DNA of 64,000 bases from Chordicoccus furentiruminis (GCF_019355395.1 NZ_CP048829.1:186001-250000); one strand, 5' to 3'; shown: positions 44,964-54,015, counted from the first letter of the stretch. Numbers and translations: made by a program. The notes: generated by a model from the letters alone, not told the origin.

Positions 44964-45224
44964 TCAATGATGAATCAGTATCACGGCAAACGCAATCTGA
45001 AGGAAAAGGATCGCCGGAATGCCGATGCGGAACTTGTTCTTGCGGGTCTTATGATGAAATGTTCTCATCCCCAGATACGCCCCTGCGCTTCCTCCCGCGG
45101 CGGCAAGCAGAATCAGAGTCACTTCGGGAACTCTCCATCGGTGATGGACGGCCTTCCACTTGTCAGCGCCGTAAATCAGAAAGGTGATCAGATTGATCAC
45201 CGCAAGATAGACCATGATGGCTTG
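44964..45224 (-). CDS. DUF1294 family small membrane protein
   Basis: This protein of about 86 residues has hydrophobic segments near both ends and the family pattern YGADKWKA, RVPEVTLILLAAAGGSAGAYLG and RTFHHKTRK, typical of DUF1294. The function is unknown. Start choice is uncertain: a GTG at 45224 lies 6 bases after AGGGGGG, and an ATG at 45215 is also possible. It begins 20 bases after the methyltransferase stop, so the two are probably cotranscribed. Confidence 0.82.
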   Translation of the reverse strand, partial: QAIMVYLAVINLITFLIYGADKWKAVHHRWRVPEVTLILLAAAGGSAGAYLGMRTFHHKTRKNKFRIGIPAILFLQIAFAVILIHH

Positions 45225-45244
45225 CACGGGACACCCCCCCTGTC

Positions 45245-46648
45245 TCATTCTTCCGTGTGCGGGAATGATTCCGCACGGGTTAAAAGCGCGATGGCTTCGA
45301 CGTTCGGAGTCTGAGGAAAAAGGTCTGCCAGCCCCCAGCGCTCGATTCGCCATCCCTGTCCGCGCAGGAACTGCATGTCCGTGAGGAAACTTGACGCTTT
45401 GCAGGAGATGTAGACCATATGCGGTATACCGAACTCCAGGAGCTGCTTCAGTGTCTTCTCGTGAACGCCTTCCCGGGGCGGATCCAGCACGACATAATCC
45501 GGCCGCTGCGGAAGAGACGGAATAATCTCCGGCACATCTCCGGCATAGAAACAGCAGTTTGACAGTCCGTTCAGCTCCGCGTTCTGCTTCGCGGCCTCCA
45601 CGGCTTCCGGAACGATTTCCACGCCGTAGACCGCGCCGGCTTCCCGGGCGAGAATCTGCGCGATGGTTCCCGTGCCGCAGTAGAGATCATAGATCACCGG
45701 CTTTTCCGGTAGCGTCTCCGAGGACCGCCGCACATAGGATCGAACCATGTCATAAAGCAATGCCGCGCCGCCCGTATTCGTCTGGAAGAAGGAAAACAGC
45801 GTGATCCGGAACGTAAGCCCCAGTATTCTCTCTTCGAAGTAATCCCGGCCGTACAGGCAGTGCAGCCGGTCCGGAATCAGCGCGTCCGCATACCGGTCGT
45901 CGTCGGCCAGCCAGACGCCGGCGATCCGGCCTTCCAGCGGAAGCTCAAGCAGAAGCTTCGTCAGCGGCTGAAAATCATGCTGCCTCTGTGTCGTCGCGGC
46001 AAGCACGATGAGGATCTCCCCTGTCGTCTCCGACCGCCGGAGCAGAACGAAGCGAAGATAGCCCTCATGCCGGATTTTATTGTAAAAGGGCAGCCCGGCT
46101 GATGCGCAGTAATCGCGGATCACAGCCGCGATCATGGTCAGATCAGGATGAGCGAGCACGCATGTATCGGCATCCAGCACAGAGTAACGGGACCGCATCC
46201 GGTGCATGCCCAGCGTCAGCGGCCCGTCGATTTCCTCATTGCCGAAAGAGAGGTCGAGCTTGTTCCGGTAGCCGAACTCCCTCGGGGACCCTTTGATCCC
46301 GTCATAGACGGACTCCGGGTCAAGCACCGGAGCCAGCAGCTTTTTGATCTGCCGTTCTTTCAGCTCGAGCTGGGACGCGTAAGGCACGGTCTGATAAAGG
46401 CAGCCGCCGCACCGCCCGAACGGGATGCAGGCCGGTTCCCTTGTCTCCAGCGGGGAACGCTCCACCACCTCAAGCAGGTGGCCGCTGACATGGTGATTAT
46501 GATTCTTGTAGACGCGGAAGCGCACGGTCTGTCCCGGAATGGTGAGTTTGACCGTGCCTGTCTCGCCGGTTTCCTTCACGTGGAAATGCCCTTTGCTGGG
46601 ATAATCCGTCGTCTCTATGCGCGCGCATGCAATGTCCTTGCGCTTCAT
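45245..46648 (-). CDS. 23S rRNA (uracil-C5) methyltransferase, RlmD/RumA family
   Basis: The 467-residue enzyme has an N-terminal TRAM domain, an iron-sulfur motif (CIPFGRCGGC with a later Cys), and a Rossmann methyltransferase domain with YDLYCGTGTIAQ for SAM binding, VLDPPREG, and the catalytic Cys in YISCKASS. It should methylate a uracil C5 in 23S rRNA; the precise position (1939 or 747) is uncertain. The ATG at 46648 has GGGAGG 8 bases upstream. A long upstream frame extension runs through the palindromic repeat and is not coding. Confidence 0.9.
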   Translation of the reverse strand: MKRKDIACARIETTDYPSKGHFHVKETGETGTVKLTIPGQTVRFRVYKNHNHHVSGHLLEVVERSPLETREPACIPFGRCGGCLYQTVPYASQLELKERQIKKLLAPVLDPESVYDGIKGSPREFGYRNKLDLSFGNEEIDGPLTLGMHRMRSRYSVLDADTCVLAHPDLTMIAAVIRDYCASAGLPFYNKIRHEGYLRFVLLRRSETTGEILIVLAATTQRQHDFQPLTKLLLELPLEGRIAGVWLADDDRYADALIPDRLHCLYGRDYFEERILGLTFRITLFSFFQTNTGGAALLYDMVRSYVRRSSETLPEKPVIYDLYCGTGTIAQILAREAGAVYGVEIVPEAVEAAKQNAELNGLSNCCFYAGDVPEIIPSLPQRPDYVVLDPPREGVHEKTLKQLLEFGIPHMVYISCKASSFLTDMQFLRGQGWRIERWGLADLFPQTPNVEAIALLTRAESFPHTEE

Positions 46649-46683
46649 CCGTTTTCCTCCCGTTCTGTTCGTTTTCCTTATGG

Positions 46684-46944
46684 CGAGCCACGCCAATTCG
46701 TGCCTGCTTCGCTGGCACTCATCGCGGCTGTCGCCGCATGCCTTCAGGAGCAGGGCCCTGCGCCCGTGCAAGCACGCGCAGGGCCTCTTTTCCGCCCGTG
46801 TAAGCTCCGAGCCACGCCAATTCGTGCCTGCTTCGCTGGCACTCATCGCGGCTGTCGCCGCATGCCTTCAGGAGCAGGGCCCTGCGCCCGTGCAAGCACG
46901 CGCAGGGTCCTGCTCCTGAAGGCGCGTGGCTCGTAGCTTACACG
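46684..46944. repeat. Duplicated palindromic element with cloverleaf-like folding
   Basis: A 124-bp unit (46684-46807) is repeated directly from 46808, with near identity for about 100 bases. The second copy is bounded by 21-bp inverted ends, 46797-46817 and 46924-46944, matching at 20 of 21 positions. Inside it, 46865-46888 and 46899-46922 form a second long stem with one wobble, and the intervening 47 bases hold two small hairpins (GTGCC/GGCAC and GCGGC/GCCGC). A four-arm fold results. The first copy lacks the right arm. It fills the gap between the methyltransferase gene and the next gene; no coding gene is supported. Confidence 0.85.
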
Positions 46945-46979
46945 AAAAAAGACGCCCCGGTTCCTGACCGGAGCGCCCC
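46945..46979 (-). terminator. Terminator of the acidic membrane protein gene
   Basis: A GC-rich stem (GGCGCTCCGGT with ACCGGGGCGTC) is followed on the minus strand by TTTTTTCG, 13 bases past the stop codon. It directly abuts the palindromic element. Confidence 0.75.
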
Positions 46980-46991
46980 ACTCGCACAGCC

Positions 46992-47336
46992 TCATTCCGT
47001 GACCGCGCTTTTCGCTTCCGCAGCGGCATCCGCAACCTTCTGCTTCAGGTCCTCTGCCACCTCTTCCGCCTTCTCAGCCACTTTCTCGGCCGTCTTCTTC
47101 ACGGTATCGGACGGTTTGCTGTCCGTCTTCTCCTCATCTTCGAAGTAATCGTCGAAGTCATCATCAAAATCGTCATCGAAGTCTTCGAGATAGTCCGGAG
47201 TGAAGAAGCGGTACACAGCATACGCAACCAGAGCGATCCCTGCGATGATTCCGACCACAGACAGGATCTTCACAAGCTTGCTGCTTTTTTCCTGCTTTTT
47301 AACGTGGGTGAGAATTTCATCAAGCTTATTGTTCAT
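46992..47336 (-). CDS. Small acidic membrane protein of unknown function
   Basis: The 114-residue protein has a Lys-rich N-terminus, one membrane helix (about residues 23-43), a strongly acidic stretch of alternating Asp and Phe/Tyr (DDDFDDDFDDYFED at about residues 54-67) and a C-terminal Ala/Glu/Lys-rich amphipathic helix resembling YtxH or apolipoprotein-like stress proteins. No enzyme motif is present. The ATG at 47336 is preferred over one at 47348, which sits directly on the AGAGAGG site. It follows the PdaA-like gene on the same strand. Confidence 0.6.
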   Translation of the reverse strand: MNNKLDEILTHVKKQEKSSKLVKILSVVGIIAGIALVAYAVYRFFTPDYLEDFDDDFDDDFDDYFEDEEKTDSKPSDTVKKTAEKVAEKAEEVAEDLKQKVADAAAEAKSAVTE

Positions 47337-47411
47337 AGTATGCACCATCCTCTCTCAACAAAGCTGAGATCATTATAACACGCCGATTCGTCCTTTTCCA
47401 CAATGAATCCG

Positions 47412-48671
47412 TCACTCAAGGAACTTCAGTTCGCCAAATTCATAGCCCCGGGCGCGTACGCCGTCGATGAAATCTCCCAGCATGGCCGTATTCGTCGTCG
47501 AGGACGCGTGAAGCAGATAGATGGCGCCGGGATGAAGCGCGTCCAGCGCCTTCTGAAGCGATTCCTGGACATCCGGCTGGTTGTCCTCATCGTAATCGTT
47601 ATAGGCGTAGGACCAGAAGACGGATTCCATTCCGAGGTTGTTGACCAGTCCCAGCGCTTCCGCGCTGAAGATGCCCTCCGGAAAACGGAAATACTTCATC
47701 TCGTAGCCGAACTGATCCTTCGCCTCGTTGTAGACGCCCATGATCTGTTCCTTCTGCTCCTCAACGCTCAGCTTCGCCATATCCGGATGTGTGCAGGTGT
47801 GGTCGCCGATCTGATGGCCTTCGTCGATCATTCTCTTCACCACATCCGCACTGCCGTCGAGGAAATACTTGGTCAGCATGAACGTCGCTTTGACATTCTT
47901 CTCCTTCAGCGTGTCAAGAATCGTCGGCGTCGTGGTGTTCGGGAAGCCCTCGTCCATCGTGAGATATATGACCTTCTTCGAGGTATCTCCGATCCATTTG
48001 ACAGCGAACTGCCCCCATTTGCTGTCATAGTACTCCCAGTCGGTCGGCACATTGTTCTCGTCGCGGTTCTGGCTGGAGTAGCCGAAATTGATCTCCTCCG
48101 TGGAAAGTGAGCTGAGATCCCAGTCCGTCTTCAGACTCTCCTTCGTCGCGGAGAGGTACTCGGTTTTCACGAAAGCAGTCTGTCCGTTGTAATCGATCTG
48201 CGTCCACTCGCCGGATTCCCCGGTCTTCTTGACCTGCTCATGAATTGTCAGCTTGCCGAGCACGGCGCTGTCCGTATTCGGCTGGCTGCGGACATTGACG
48301 ATATCCGTAGTGTAAAGCGTATCCGTCCCGGATGACGGCGCTGATTCTGAAGCGGAAACAGCGGAGGCTGCAGAGGAAGCAGCACTTATGGCCGGCGCAT
48401 TCGCCGAAACGCTCACAGCCGTTTCTGCCGCGCCCGACTGAGTCTGAGACGCGGCGGAAATAACGGCAGCCTCCGTCTGCGCAGCGGAAGAGGCTTCAGA
48501 CGCGGCGGGCGTACCGGAGACAACCGTCGTCCGGACCTGCGTCGCCGGATTGACATTCTGGGCCGTGTCCGTGGCGGCGGACTGCCGCATGACATCCCGT
48601 GAAAGAAAAACGATGCCCGCAAGGAGCAGGGCTGTCACGGCGAGCAGCACCGCACTGATGATCTTTTTCAT
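47412..48671 (-). CDS. PdaA-like polysaccharide (muramic acid) deacetylase with SH3 domain
   Basis: The 419-residue secreted or anchored protein has an N-terminal hydrophobic segment (about 3-22), a Ser/Ala-rich linker, a bacterial SH3 domain (about 117-175) and a NodB deacetylase domain from about residue 225. Motif 1 is YLTMDEGF, which keeps the catalytic Asp but has Glu at the usual metal-ligand Asp, as in PdaA-type enzymes where that position also varies. Motif 2 is HQIGDHTCTHPD, motif 3 RFPEGIFS, and the last motif LLHAS. It probably deacetylates muramic acid in peptidoglycan. It starts 24 bases after pcrA. Confidence 0.85.
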   Translation of the reverse strand: MKKIISAVLLAVTALLLAGIVFLSRDVMRQSAATDTAQNVNPATQVRTTVVSGTPAASEASSAAQTEAAVISAASQTQSGAAETAVSVSANAPAISAASSAASAVSASESAPSSGTDTLYTTDIVNVRSQPNTDSAVLGKLTIHEQVKKTGESGEWTQIDYNGQTAFVKTEYLSATKESLKTDWDLSSLSTEEINFGYSSQNRDENNVPTDWEYYDSKWGQFAVKWIGDTSKKVIYLTMDEGFPNTTTPTILDTLKEKNVKATFMLTKYFLDGSADVVKRMIDEGHQIGDHTCTHPDMAKLSVEEQKEQIMGVYNEAKDQFGYEMKYFRFPEGIFSAEALGLVNNLGMESVFWSYAYNDYDEDNQPDVQESLQKALDALHPGAIYLLHASSTTNTAMLGDFIDGVRARGYEFGELKFLE

Positions 48672-48695
48672 TTCATAATCCTCCTGATCAATCCA

Positions 48696-51092
48696 TCAAA
48701 CCTTTTTCAGATTCGCAAAGGATGCGTACATCTTCTTGACACCCCATGACGGAAAATCGACTGTCACGAGGTAGTCCCTCTTTCCGTCCGCGATCTCCCT
48801 GACCACGCCTTCCCCGAATTTCACATGCCGGACGGTGTCGCCCGTCTGATAACCGAGCGGACCGTCACCAGCCGGAACGGCCGCTTCCGATCCGGACTTG
48901 TTCAGACCGGAAGCGGCAGAACCGCCGGCCGGTCCCGAAGCGGCCCCGCCGTCTGAACCAGCCGCAGGCCCTCCGGCCGACCGAACCGCCTTCTGATAGG
49001 CCGCGTAAGGATTGCTGTAAGAAGAATCCCTGTGCCGTTCGCCGGTTCCGGGGAACGGACGCCCGAATGACGGCGAAGCCAGCACGGCGCTCCGGATGGC
49101 CGCATCGGCTCCGCGGGCGGGCAGCGTGACGCGCCGTCCCGGGGCGCCGACCGGCCCCATGTCCACGATATCCCTCGGAATTTCCCGGATAAAACGGGAC
49201 ATCGGACTCGTCACCATCTCGCCCCGCACCATCCTCTCCCGTGCACAGGTCAGCGTGAGACGTTCCTTCGCCCGTGTGATGCCCACATAAGCAAGCCGCC
49301 GCTCCTCCTCGATCTCCTCCTCAGGCCGGTCGGCATGAATCGCGAGACTGCTGGGGAAAAGTCCTTCCTCCATACCGGTCATGAAAACCACCGGAAACTC
49401 GAGGCCTTTCGCTGAATGCAGTGTCATCAGCAGCACGCGGTCGTCTCCCTCGTCTACCGTATCGATGTCGGCCACAAGCGCGACTTCCTCAAGGAAGCCG
49501 GACAGCGTCGGCGTTTCCGCTTCTTCCTGATACTGAGCGGCCTTGTTGACAAGCTCGTTGATGTTGTCGATCCGTGCATCCGCCTCCTCGGTATGCTCCG
49601 CCTCAAGTTCGCGGACATACCCGGTCTGTTCGATGACCTCCTTCAGCACGTCCGGAACGGAAGCGTCCTCCGCCTTTGCGCGCAGCACACCGATGAAATC
49701 GCTGAAGGCCGCGACCTTCTTCGCCGCCGCTCCGGAAATCGTCGGTACGTTTCCGCAGGCGCAGACCGCTTCGAAGAGCGACATCCCGCCCGAGACGGCA
49801 TAGTCGTTCAGTTTCGCCACTGTCGTGGCGCCGATGCCTCGTTTCGGAACGTTGATGATCCGCCGGACGGCAAGATCGTCCACTGCGTTGTCAATCGTCT
49901 TCAGGTAGGCAAGAAGATCCTTGATCTCTTTTCTCGAGTAGAAGCTGACGCCGCCGACGATCTGGTACGGTATATTGGCCATCAGGAACTTTTCCTCGAA
50001 GAGACGGGACTGGGCGTTGGTACGGTACAGTATCGCGCAGTCCCGGTAGTCATACAGGCCGTCTCTTATATACGAAGCGATCTCCCCGCAGACGTACTCC
50101 GCCTCCTCGAAGCTGCTGTCGAACCGGCGGACGGCGATCTTCTCCCCTTCCGGATGATCGGTCCAGAGCCGTTTCTCCTTCCTGCCGAGATTATGACGAA
50201 TCACCTCGTTGGCCGCGCTCAGGATATGCTTTGTGGACCGGTAATTCTGTTCAAGCCGGATCACCGCGGCATCCGGATAAATTTTCTCAAATCCGAGGAT
50301 GTTCCGGATATTCGCGCCGCGGAATTTGTAAATGCTCTGGTCATCGTCGCCTACCACGCAGAGGTTCCCGTGCCCGCCGGCGAGAAGACTCACGAACCGG
50401 AACTGGGCCGTATTGGTATCCTGATACTCATCCACCATCAGATAGCGGAAACGGTTCCGGTACGATTCAAGCACCTCCGGAAACTGTTCGAAAAGCTCCA
50501 CCGTTTTCACGATCAGATCATCGAAGTCCATGGCGTTGCTTTCCTTCAGCCGTCTCTGATACCGCTCGTAGAGATCCGCGACCTGGCTTCCGAAGAAGTC
50601 CCGGTTAACCGCCCGGTATTTCTCCGGTGAAACCAGCTCGTCCTTCGCCGAGGAAATCGCGGCGAGAACGGCTTTTTCCTTCAGCCTCTTCGCATCAACG
50701 TGCTCTTCCCTGAACACGGATTTCATCAGCGTCAGCTGGTCATCCGAATCATAGATGGAAAAAGACCGCGTGAAGCCGATGCGATCCGCGTGCCGGCGGA
50801 GAATGCGAACGCAGAGCGAGTGGAACGTGCTGACCCAGACGTGCTCCGCTCCTTCTCCGATCAGCGTGTCCACCCGGCCTCGCATCTCATCCGCTGCCTT
50901 GTTCGTAAAGGTGATGGCAAGGATCTGCGACGGATACACCCCGACGACATCGATCAGATAAGCGATCCGGTGCACCAGCACGCGGGTCTTGCCGGACCCG
51001 GCGCCGGCCAGGATCAGCACCGGTCCGTCCGTCGCCAGCACCGCCTCCCGCTGCCTGTCATTCAGTTTCTCGAGAATTTCAGTCTCGTTCAT
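48696..51092 (-). CDS. pcrA: ATP-dependent DNA helicase PcrA/UvrD
   Basis: The 798-residue superfamily 1A helicase unwinds DNA 3' to 5' in repair and plasmid replication. Walker A is LAGAGSGKTRVL, motif II MVDEYQDTN, followed by GDDDQSIYKFRGA, LEQNYRS, MTLHSAKGLEFPVVF and VGITRAKERL. A Gly/Ser/Ala-rich linker precedes a C-terminal Tudor-like RNA-polymerase-binding segment (VRHVKFGEGVV). AAAGGAG lies 4 bases before the ATG at 51092. A promoter is present upstream. Confidence 0.95.
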   Translation of the reverse strand: MNETEILEKLNDRQREAVLATDGPVLILAGAGSGKTRVLVHRIAYLIDVVGVYPSQILAITFTNKAADEMRGRVDTLIGEGAEHVWVSTFHSLCVRILRRHADRIGFTRSFSIYDSDDQLTLMKSVFREEHVDAKRLKEKAVLAAISSAKDELVSPEKYRAVNRDFFGSQVADLYERYQRRLKESNAMDFDDLIVKTVELFEQFPEVLESYRNRFRYLMVDEYQDTNTAQFRFVSLLAGGHGNLCVVGDDDQSIYKFRGANIRNILGFEKIYPDAAVIRLEQNYRSTKHILSAANEVIRHNLGRKEKRLWTDHPEGEKIAVRRFDSSFEEAEYVCGEIASYIRDGLYDYRDCAILYRTNAQSRLFEEKFLMANIPYQIVGGVSFYSRKEIKDLLAYLKTIDNAVDDLAVRRIINVPKRGIGATTVAKLNDYAVSGGMSLFEAVCACGNVPTISGAAAKKVAAFSDFIGVLRAKAEDASVPDVLKEVIEQTGYVRELEAEHTEEADARIDNINELVNKAAQYQEEAETPTLSGFLEEVALVADIDTVDEGDDRVLLMTLHSAKGLEFPVVFMTGMEEGLFPSSLAIHADRPEEEIEEERRLAYVGITRAKERLTLTCARERMVRGEMVTSPMSRFIREIPRDIVDMGPVGAPGRRVTLPARGADAAIRSAVLASPSFGRPFPGTGERHRDSSYSNPYAAYQKAVRSAGGPAAGSDGGAASGPAGGSAASGLNKSGSEAAVPAGDGPLGYQTGDTVRHVKFGEGVVREIADGKRDYLVTVDFPSWGVKKMYASFANLKKV

Positions 51093-51214
51093 GAATCTCC
51101 TTTGTAAATCCTGCGGCACTCGCACCGGCCTCAGTCCGGGCAGACCGCGCAGCAGGCCGGATTCCCTGTCCCACGTCTGCCTTTTCCGTGTTCTTTCCGC
51201 TGAACAGTGTTCCT

Positions 51215-51243
51215 ATTATAGCAAAGGCCGCCAGATCGGACAA
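51215..51243 (-). promoter_or_regulatory. Promoter of pcrA
   Basis: TTGTCC (-35, 51243-51238), 17 bases, and a perfect TATAAT (-10, 51220-51215) on the minus strand. Confidence 0.65.
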
Positions 51244-51280
51244 GTCCGGAGGCATTCCAGTATGATGTGCAATGCACTTG

Positions 51281-51301
51281 TATAATCGTTTCGAAAACGA
51301 T
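51281..51301 (+). promoter_or_regulatory. -10 element and operator-like palindrome before the DUF1836 gene
   Basis: A perfect TATAAT (51281-51286) overlaps an inverted repeat ATCGTTT-CGA-AAACGAT (51285-51301) that would cover the transcription start. The -35 is poor. A repressor site is plausible; the protein is unknown. Confidence 0.5.
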
Positions 51302-51368
51302 ATGATGTAAAGGCAGAACGGCCGCATATGGCGGCTGTATTTCCACATATAGAATCAGGAGGCTGCAT

Positions 51369-51989
51369 ATGGATGACAGCACACGCTCCGTTCTTCGGGC
51401 GGTGATGGAGGAGTTCAAGGACTTAAGCTACATTCTCCCTGAGGATGTGCCCGACATTCCTCTTTACATGGACCAGATCACCACGTTTATGGACTCCAAG
51501 CTGGGAAGCTGCAAGCGTTACCCGGAGGAGAAGATCCTCACCAAAACGATGATCAACAATTATACCAAGAACAAGCTGATTCCGCCGCCGGATAAGAAGA
51601 AGTATTCGCAGGATCACCTGTTTCTTCTGATTTACGTATATTATCTGAAGGATTTCCTTTCCATCAGCGACATCAAGACGCTCCTGACTCCGCTGGAAGA
51701 CAATCATTTTCAGTCAAGCGACGGCCTCAGCATGAAGGACATCTACCAGACTGCCTATGACCTTGTCCGAAGCCAGACCGGATATATGTCAAAGGATCTG
51801 ATCCGAAGATGGCGGATGGCAGAGAAGACGTTTCCGGACGCCTCTGACGAAAGCGAGGAATATCTCCATCTGTTTGCCTTCATCTGTCTTCTCTCCTTCG
51901 ACGTCTATGTAAAAAAGAAGCTGATCGAGGCGGCCGTAGACGGGATGAGGAAGGAAGCGGCGGAGCAGACAGGAGAAAAGGAGAAGTAA
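51369..51989 (+). CDS. DUF1836 family protein
   Basis: This 206-residue soluble protein matches the DUF1836 family of Bacillota: an acidic N-terminus, then a helix-turn-helix-like region (LTKTMINNYTKNKLIPPP then KKYSQDHLFLLIYVYYLK) resembling MerR-type DNA-binding helices, and a helical C-terminal half. A role as DNA-binding regulator is inferred from that fold. AGGAGGC precedes the ATG. Its promoter carries a palindrome at the start site, so self-regulation is possible. Confidence 0.82.
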   Translation: MDDSTRSVLRAVMEEFKDLSYILPEDVPDIPLYMDQITTFMDSKLGSCKRYPEEKILTKTMINNYTKNKLIPPPDKKKYSQDHLFLLIYVYYLKDFLSISDIKTLLTPLEDNHFQSSDGLSMKDIYQTAYDLVRSQTGYMSKDLIRRWRMAEKTFPDASDESEEYLHLFAFICLLSFDVYVKKKLIEAAVDGMRKEAAEQTGEKEK

Positions 51990-52026
51990 GCCGGCATCCG
52001 GGCACAGCTTCCGTTTTTTCATCAAA

Positions 52027-52048
52027 AAAACAGCCCTCCGGCTGTTTT
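52027..52048. terminator. Bidirectional terminator, first hairpin
   Basis: A stem AAAACAGCC/GGCTGTTTT has T-runs on both strands (TTTT on plus, seven T on minus). It lies between the convergent DUF1836 and YerC-like genes. Confidence 0.85.
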
Positions 52049-52057
52049 GAAGTTTGC

Positions 52058-52090
52058 GGGGCGCCGCACGTCAGTGCGGCGCCCCTTTTT
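52058..52090 (+). terminator. Second terminator hairpin, plus-strand tail
   Basis: A perfect 12-bp stem (52058-52069 with 52074-52085) with a 4-base loop is followed by TTTTT on the plus strand. It backs up the first hairpin for the DUF1836 transcript. Confidence 0.85.
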
Positions 52091-52110
52091 GTCATGTGAT
52101 TCCTTTTTCA

Positions 52111-52422
52111 TCAGGAGGGATCCGATGATTCCTTCTTCTCATCAAGATGGCGCCAGACCGTCTGATAGCCGTCGCTGCCGTAATTCAGCGAGCGGTTGAC
52201 CCGGCTGATCGTCGCGGTGGAGGCGCCCGTTTTTTCCGAGATGTCGAGGTAAGTACGGTGCTCACGGAGCATACCGGCCACCTCATAGCGCTGGGACAGC
52301 GACGCGATCTCGTTCATCGTGCAGACGTCCATGAAGAAGGCATAGCACTCCTCCCGGTTCCGCAGCGTCAGAATCGCATCAAACAGATTGTCCACCGACT
52401 GATTATGCAGCTTATTGCTCAT
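52111..52422 (-). CDS. YerC/YecD-type TrpR-related regulator
   Basis: The 103-residue protein matches the YerC/YecD family, which shares the TrpR DNA-binding fold. The helix-turn-helix is visible as LSQRYEVAGMLREHRTYLDI followed by EKTGASTATISRVNRSL. The ligand, if any, is unknown. It lies 36 bases downstream of an amino-acid ABC importer operon on the same strand, so it may be cotranscribed and could respond to an amino acid; this is inference. AGGGGAGTC precedes the ATG. Confidence 0.88.
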   Translation of the reverse strand: MSNKLHNQSVDNLFDAILTLRNREECYAFFMDVCTMNEIASLSQRYEVAGMLREHRTYLDISEKTGASTATISRVNRSLNYGSDGYQTVWRHLDEKKESSDPS

Positions 52423-52458
52423 ACTGACTCCCCTGCTGCCGCCCCCGGCGGCATCTGC

Positions 52459-53193
52459 TCACAGGATCTTCGAGAGGAAGTCCTGCGTCCTCGGGTTCTG
52501 AGGATGTGAAAAGAACGCGTCGGGTGTATTTTCCTCAAGAATCTGACCGTCATCCACAAACAGCACCCGGCTCGCCACATCCTTCGCAAAATTCATCTCG
52601 TGTGTGACCACAGCCATCGTCATGCCTTCTCCGGCGAGTTCCTCCATCACCGCCAGCACCTCGCCCACCATCTCCGGGTCGAGGGCGGAGGTCGGCTCGT
52701 CGAAGAGCATGACCTTCGGATTCATCGCGAGAGAGCGGACAATCGCGATCCGCTGCTTCTGCCCTCCGGAGAGCTGGCCTGGATAGGACTCAGCCTTGTC
52801 CCGAAGCCCGATCCGGTCCAGCAGCCTGTCCGCCTGCGCATCCGCTTCCTCCTGCGTCTGCTTCTTCAGCAGCACCGGGGCGAGCGTGATGTTCTTTCTC
52901 ACCGTGAGATGCGGGAAGAGATTGAAATGCTGGAAGACCATCCCCATCTGGGCTCGTACCGCATCAAGGTCTACCTTCGGTGCCGTCACCTCCCGGCCGT
53001 CAAACCAGATTTCACCTGAGGTCGGCTTCTCCAGAAGGTTCATGCAGCGCAGAAAGGTGCTTTTCCCTGAACCGGAGGGACCGATAATCACCACTTTCTC
53101 GCCGCGGCGGATATCCGTGGAAATGCCCTTGAGAACTTCCACCGCACCGCTGGCGTTGTGAAAGGTTTTGTGAAGATTCCGCACGGAAATCAT
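52459..53193 (-). CDS. Polar amino-acid ABC importer ATPase
   Basis: The 244-residue ATPase is of the GlnQ/HisP class. Walker A is GPSGSGKST, the signature LSGGQKQR, Walker [11 protein letters not shown] and the H-loop VTHEM. The ATG at 53193 has AAAAGGA upstream; a frame extension to 53250 overlaps the permease gene. It follows the permease gene by 22 bases and the binding-protein gene lies further upstream. Confidence 0.93.
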   Translation of the reverse strand: MISVRNLHKTFHNASGAVEVLKGISTDIRRGEKVVIIGPSGSGKSTFLRCMNLLEKPTSGEIWFDGREVTAPKVDLDAVRAQMGMVFQHFNLFPHLTVRKNITLAPVLLKKQTQEEADAQADRLLDRIGLRDKAESYPGQLSGGQKQRIAIVRSLAMNPKVMLFDEPTSALDPEMVGEVLAVMEELAGEGMTMAVVTHEMNFAKDVASRVLFVDDGQILEENTPDAFFSHPQNPRTQDFLSKIL

Positions 53194-53215
53194 GACATCC
53201 TTTTCCGGTGTCCGC

Positions 53216-53920
53216 TTATCTGAGTTCACTCTTCGCCAGCCTCCTCTCAATCACATGAAGCACCTGCGTAAGGCAGATCACGATCACAAGATAGATCAGG
53301 GCGACCGCCAGCAGCGGCGGGAACGCGTCGTATGTCTGCGACCGGATGATATCGCCGCCCTTGGTCAGATCCTGAATGCCGACATAGCCAGCCACCGACG
53401 TCTCCTTGAGGAGGGAAATAAATTCGTTGAAAATCGCCGGCGCCACATTCTTGAAAGCCTGCGGCAGCACGATCCGTGTCATCGTCTGACGGCTTCCAAG
53501 TCCCAGTGACCGCCCGGCCTCTGCCTGTCCGCGGTCGACGGACTGAATCCCGCTCCGGATGACCTCCGCCACATACGCACCTGAGTTGATTCCGAACGCG
53601 AGAATCGCGATCTGAAGCGGCGTACCCGACTGCAGGATCACGAAATACATCAGCATCAGCTGAACGACCATAGGCGTCCCGCGAATGACCGTCAGATACA
53701 GGCCTCCGATAAAATTGAGGATCCGGAGCAGCACACTGCGGTGCTCCGCCTGCTGATACGTCACGCGCGTAAGCGCTACCAGAACACCGAGGACGACACC
53801 GATGATCAGCGCGAAGATCGTGATGACCAGCGTATTGCCGAGGCCGTCCAGAAGATAGCGGTAGCGGTTCTTGGAGATAAAATCATCATACAGGTTCTGA
53901 GCAAGACTGCCCATCGTCAC
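53216..53920 (-). CDS. Polar amino-acid ABC importer permease
   Basis: The 234-residue permease has about five helices with the His/Gln/Arg-type signatures [14 protein letters not shown] and, near the end, the ATPase-docking loop [24 protein letters not shown] start at 53920 is favoured since AAGGAGAG lies 6-7 bases upstream; an ATG at 53914 is possible. The permease probably forms a homodimer, since no second permease is present. Confidence 0.93.
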   Translation of the reverse strand: MTMGSLAQNLYDDFISKNRYRYLLDGLGNTLVITIFALIIGVVLGVLVALTRVTYQQAEHRSVLLRILNFIGGLYLTVIRGTPMVVQLMLMYFVILQSGTPLQIAILAFGINSGAYVAEVIRSGIQSVDRGQAEAGRSLGLGSRQTMTRIVLPQAFKNVAPAIFNEFISLLKETSVAGYVGIQDLTKGGDIIRSQTYDAFPPLLAVALIYLVIVICLTQVLHVIERRLAKSELR

Positions 53921-53955
53921 TCTTCTCTCCTTTTTGTCTTTTTATCATACATGCC

Positions 53956-54015
53956 AACGGACGGGGCGCCGCTCCGGAATGTCTTTATCCGGGTCCGGAA
54001 CGGATCCCGTCCGTT
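53956..54015 (-). promoter_or_regulatory. Stem-loop between binding-protein and permease genes
   Basis: A 10-bp stem (53956-53965 with 54006-54015) encloses a GC-rich loop. Such intercistronic hairpins often protect binding-protein mRNA or partly terminate transcription, raising its ratio to the permease. No long T-run follows. Confidence 0.45.

Noticed and set aside
46649-46846. N-terminal extension of the rRNA methyltransferase
   Set aside because: The extension translates the palindromic repeat; a strong ribosome site directly precedes the ATG at 46648 and the TRAM domain starts there.
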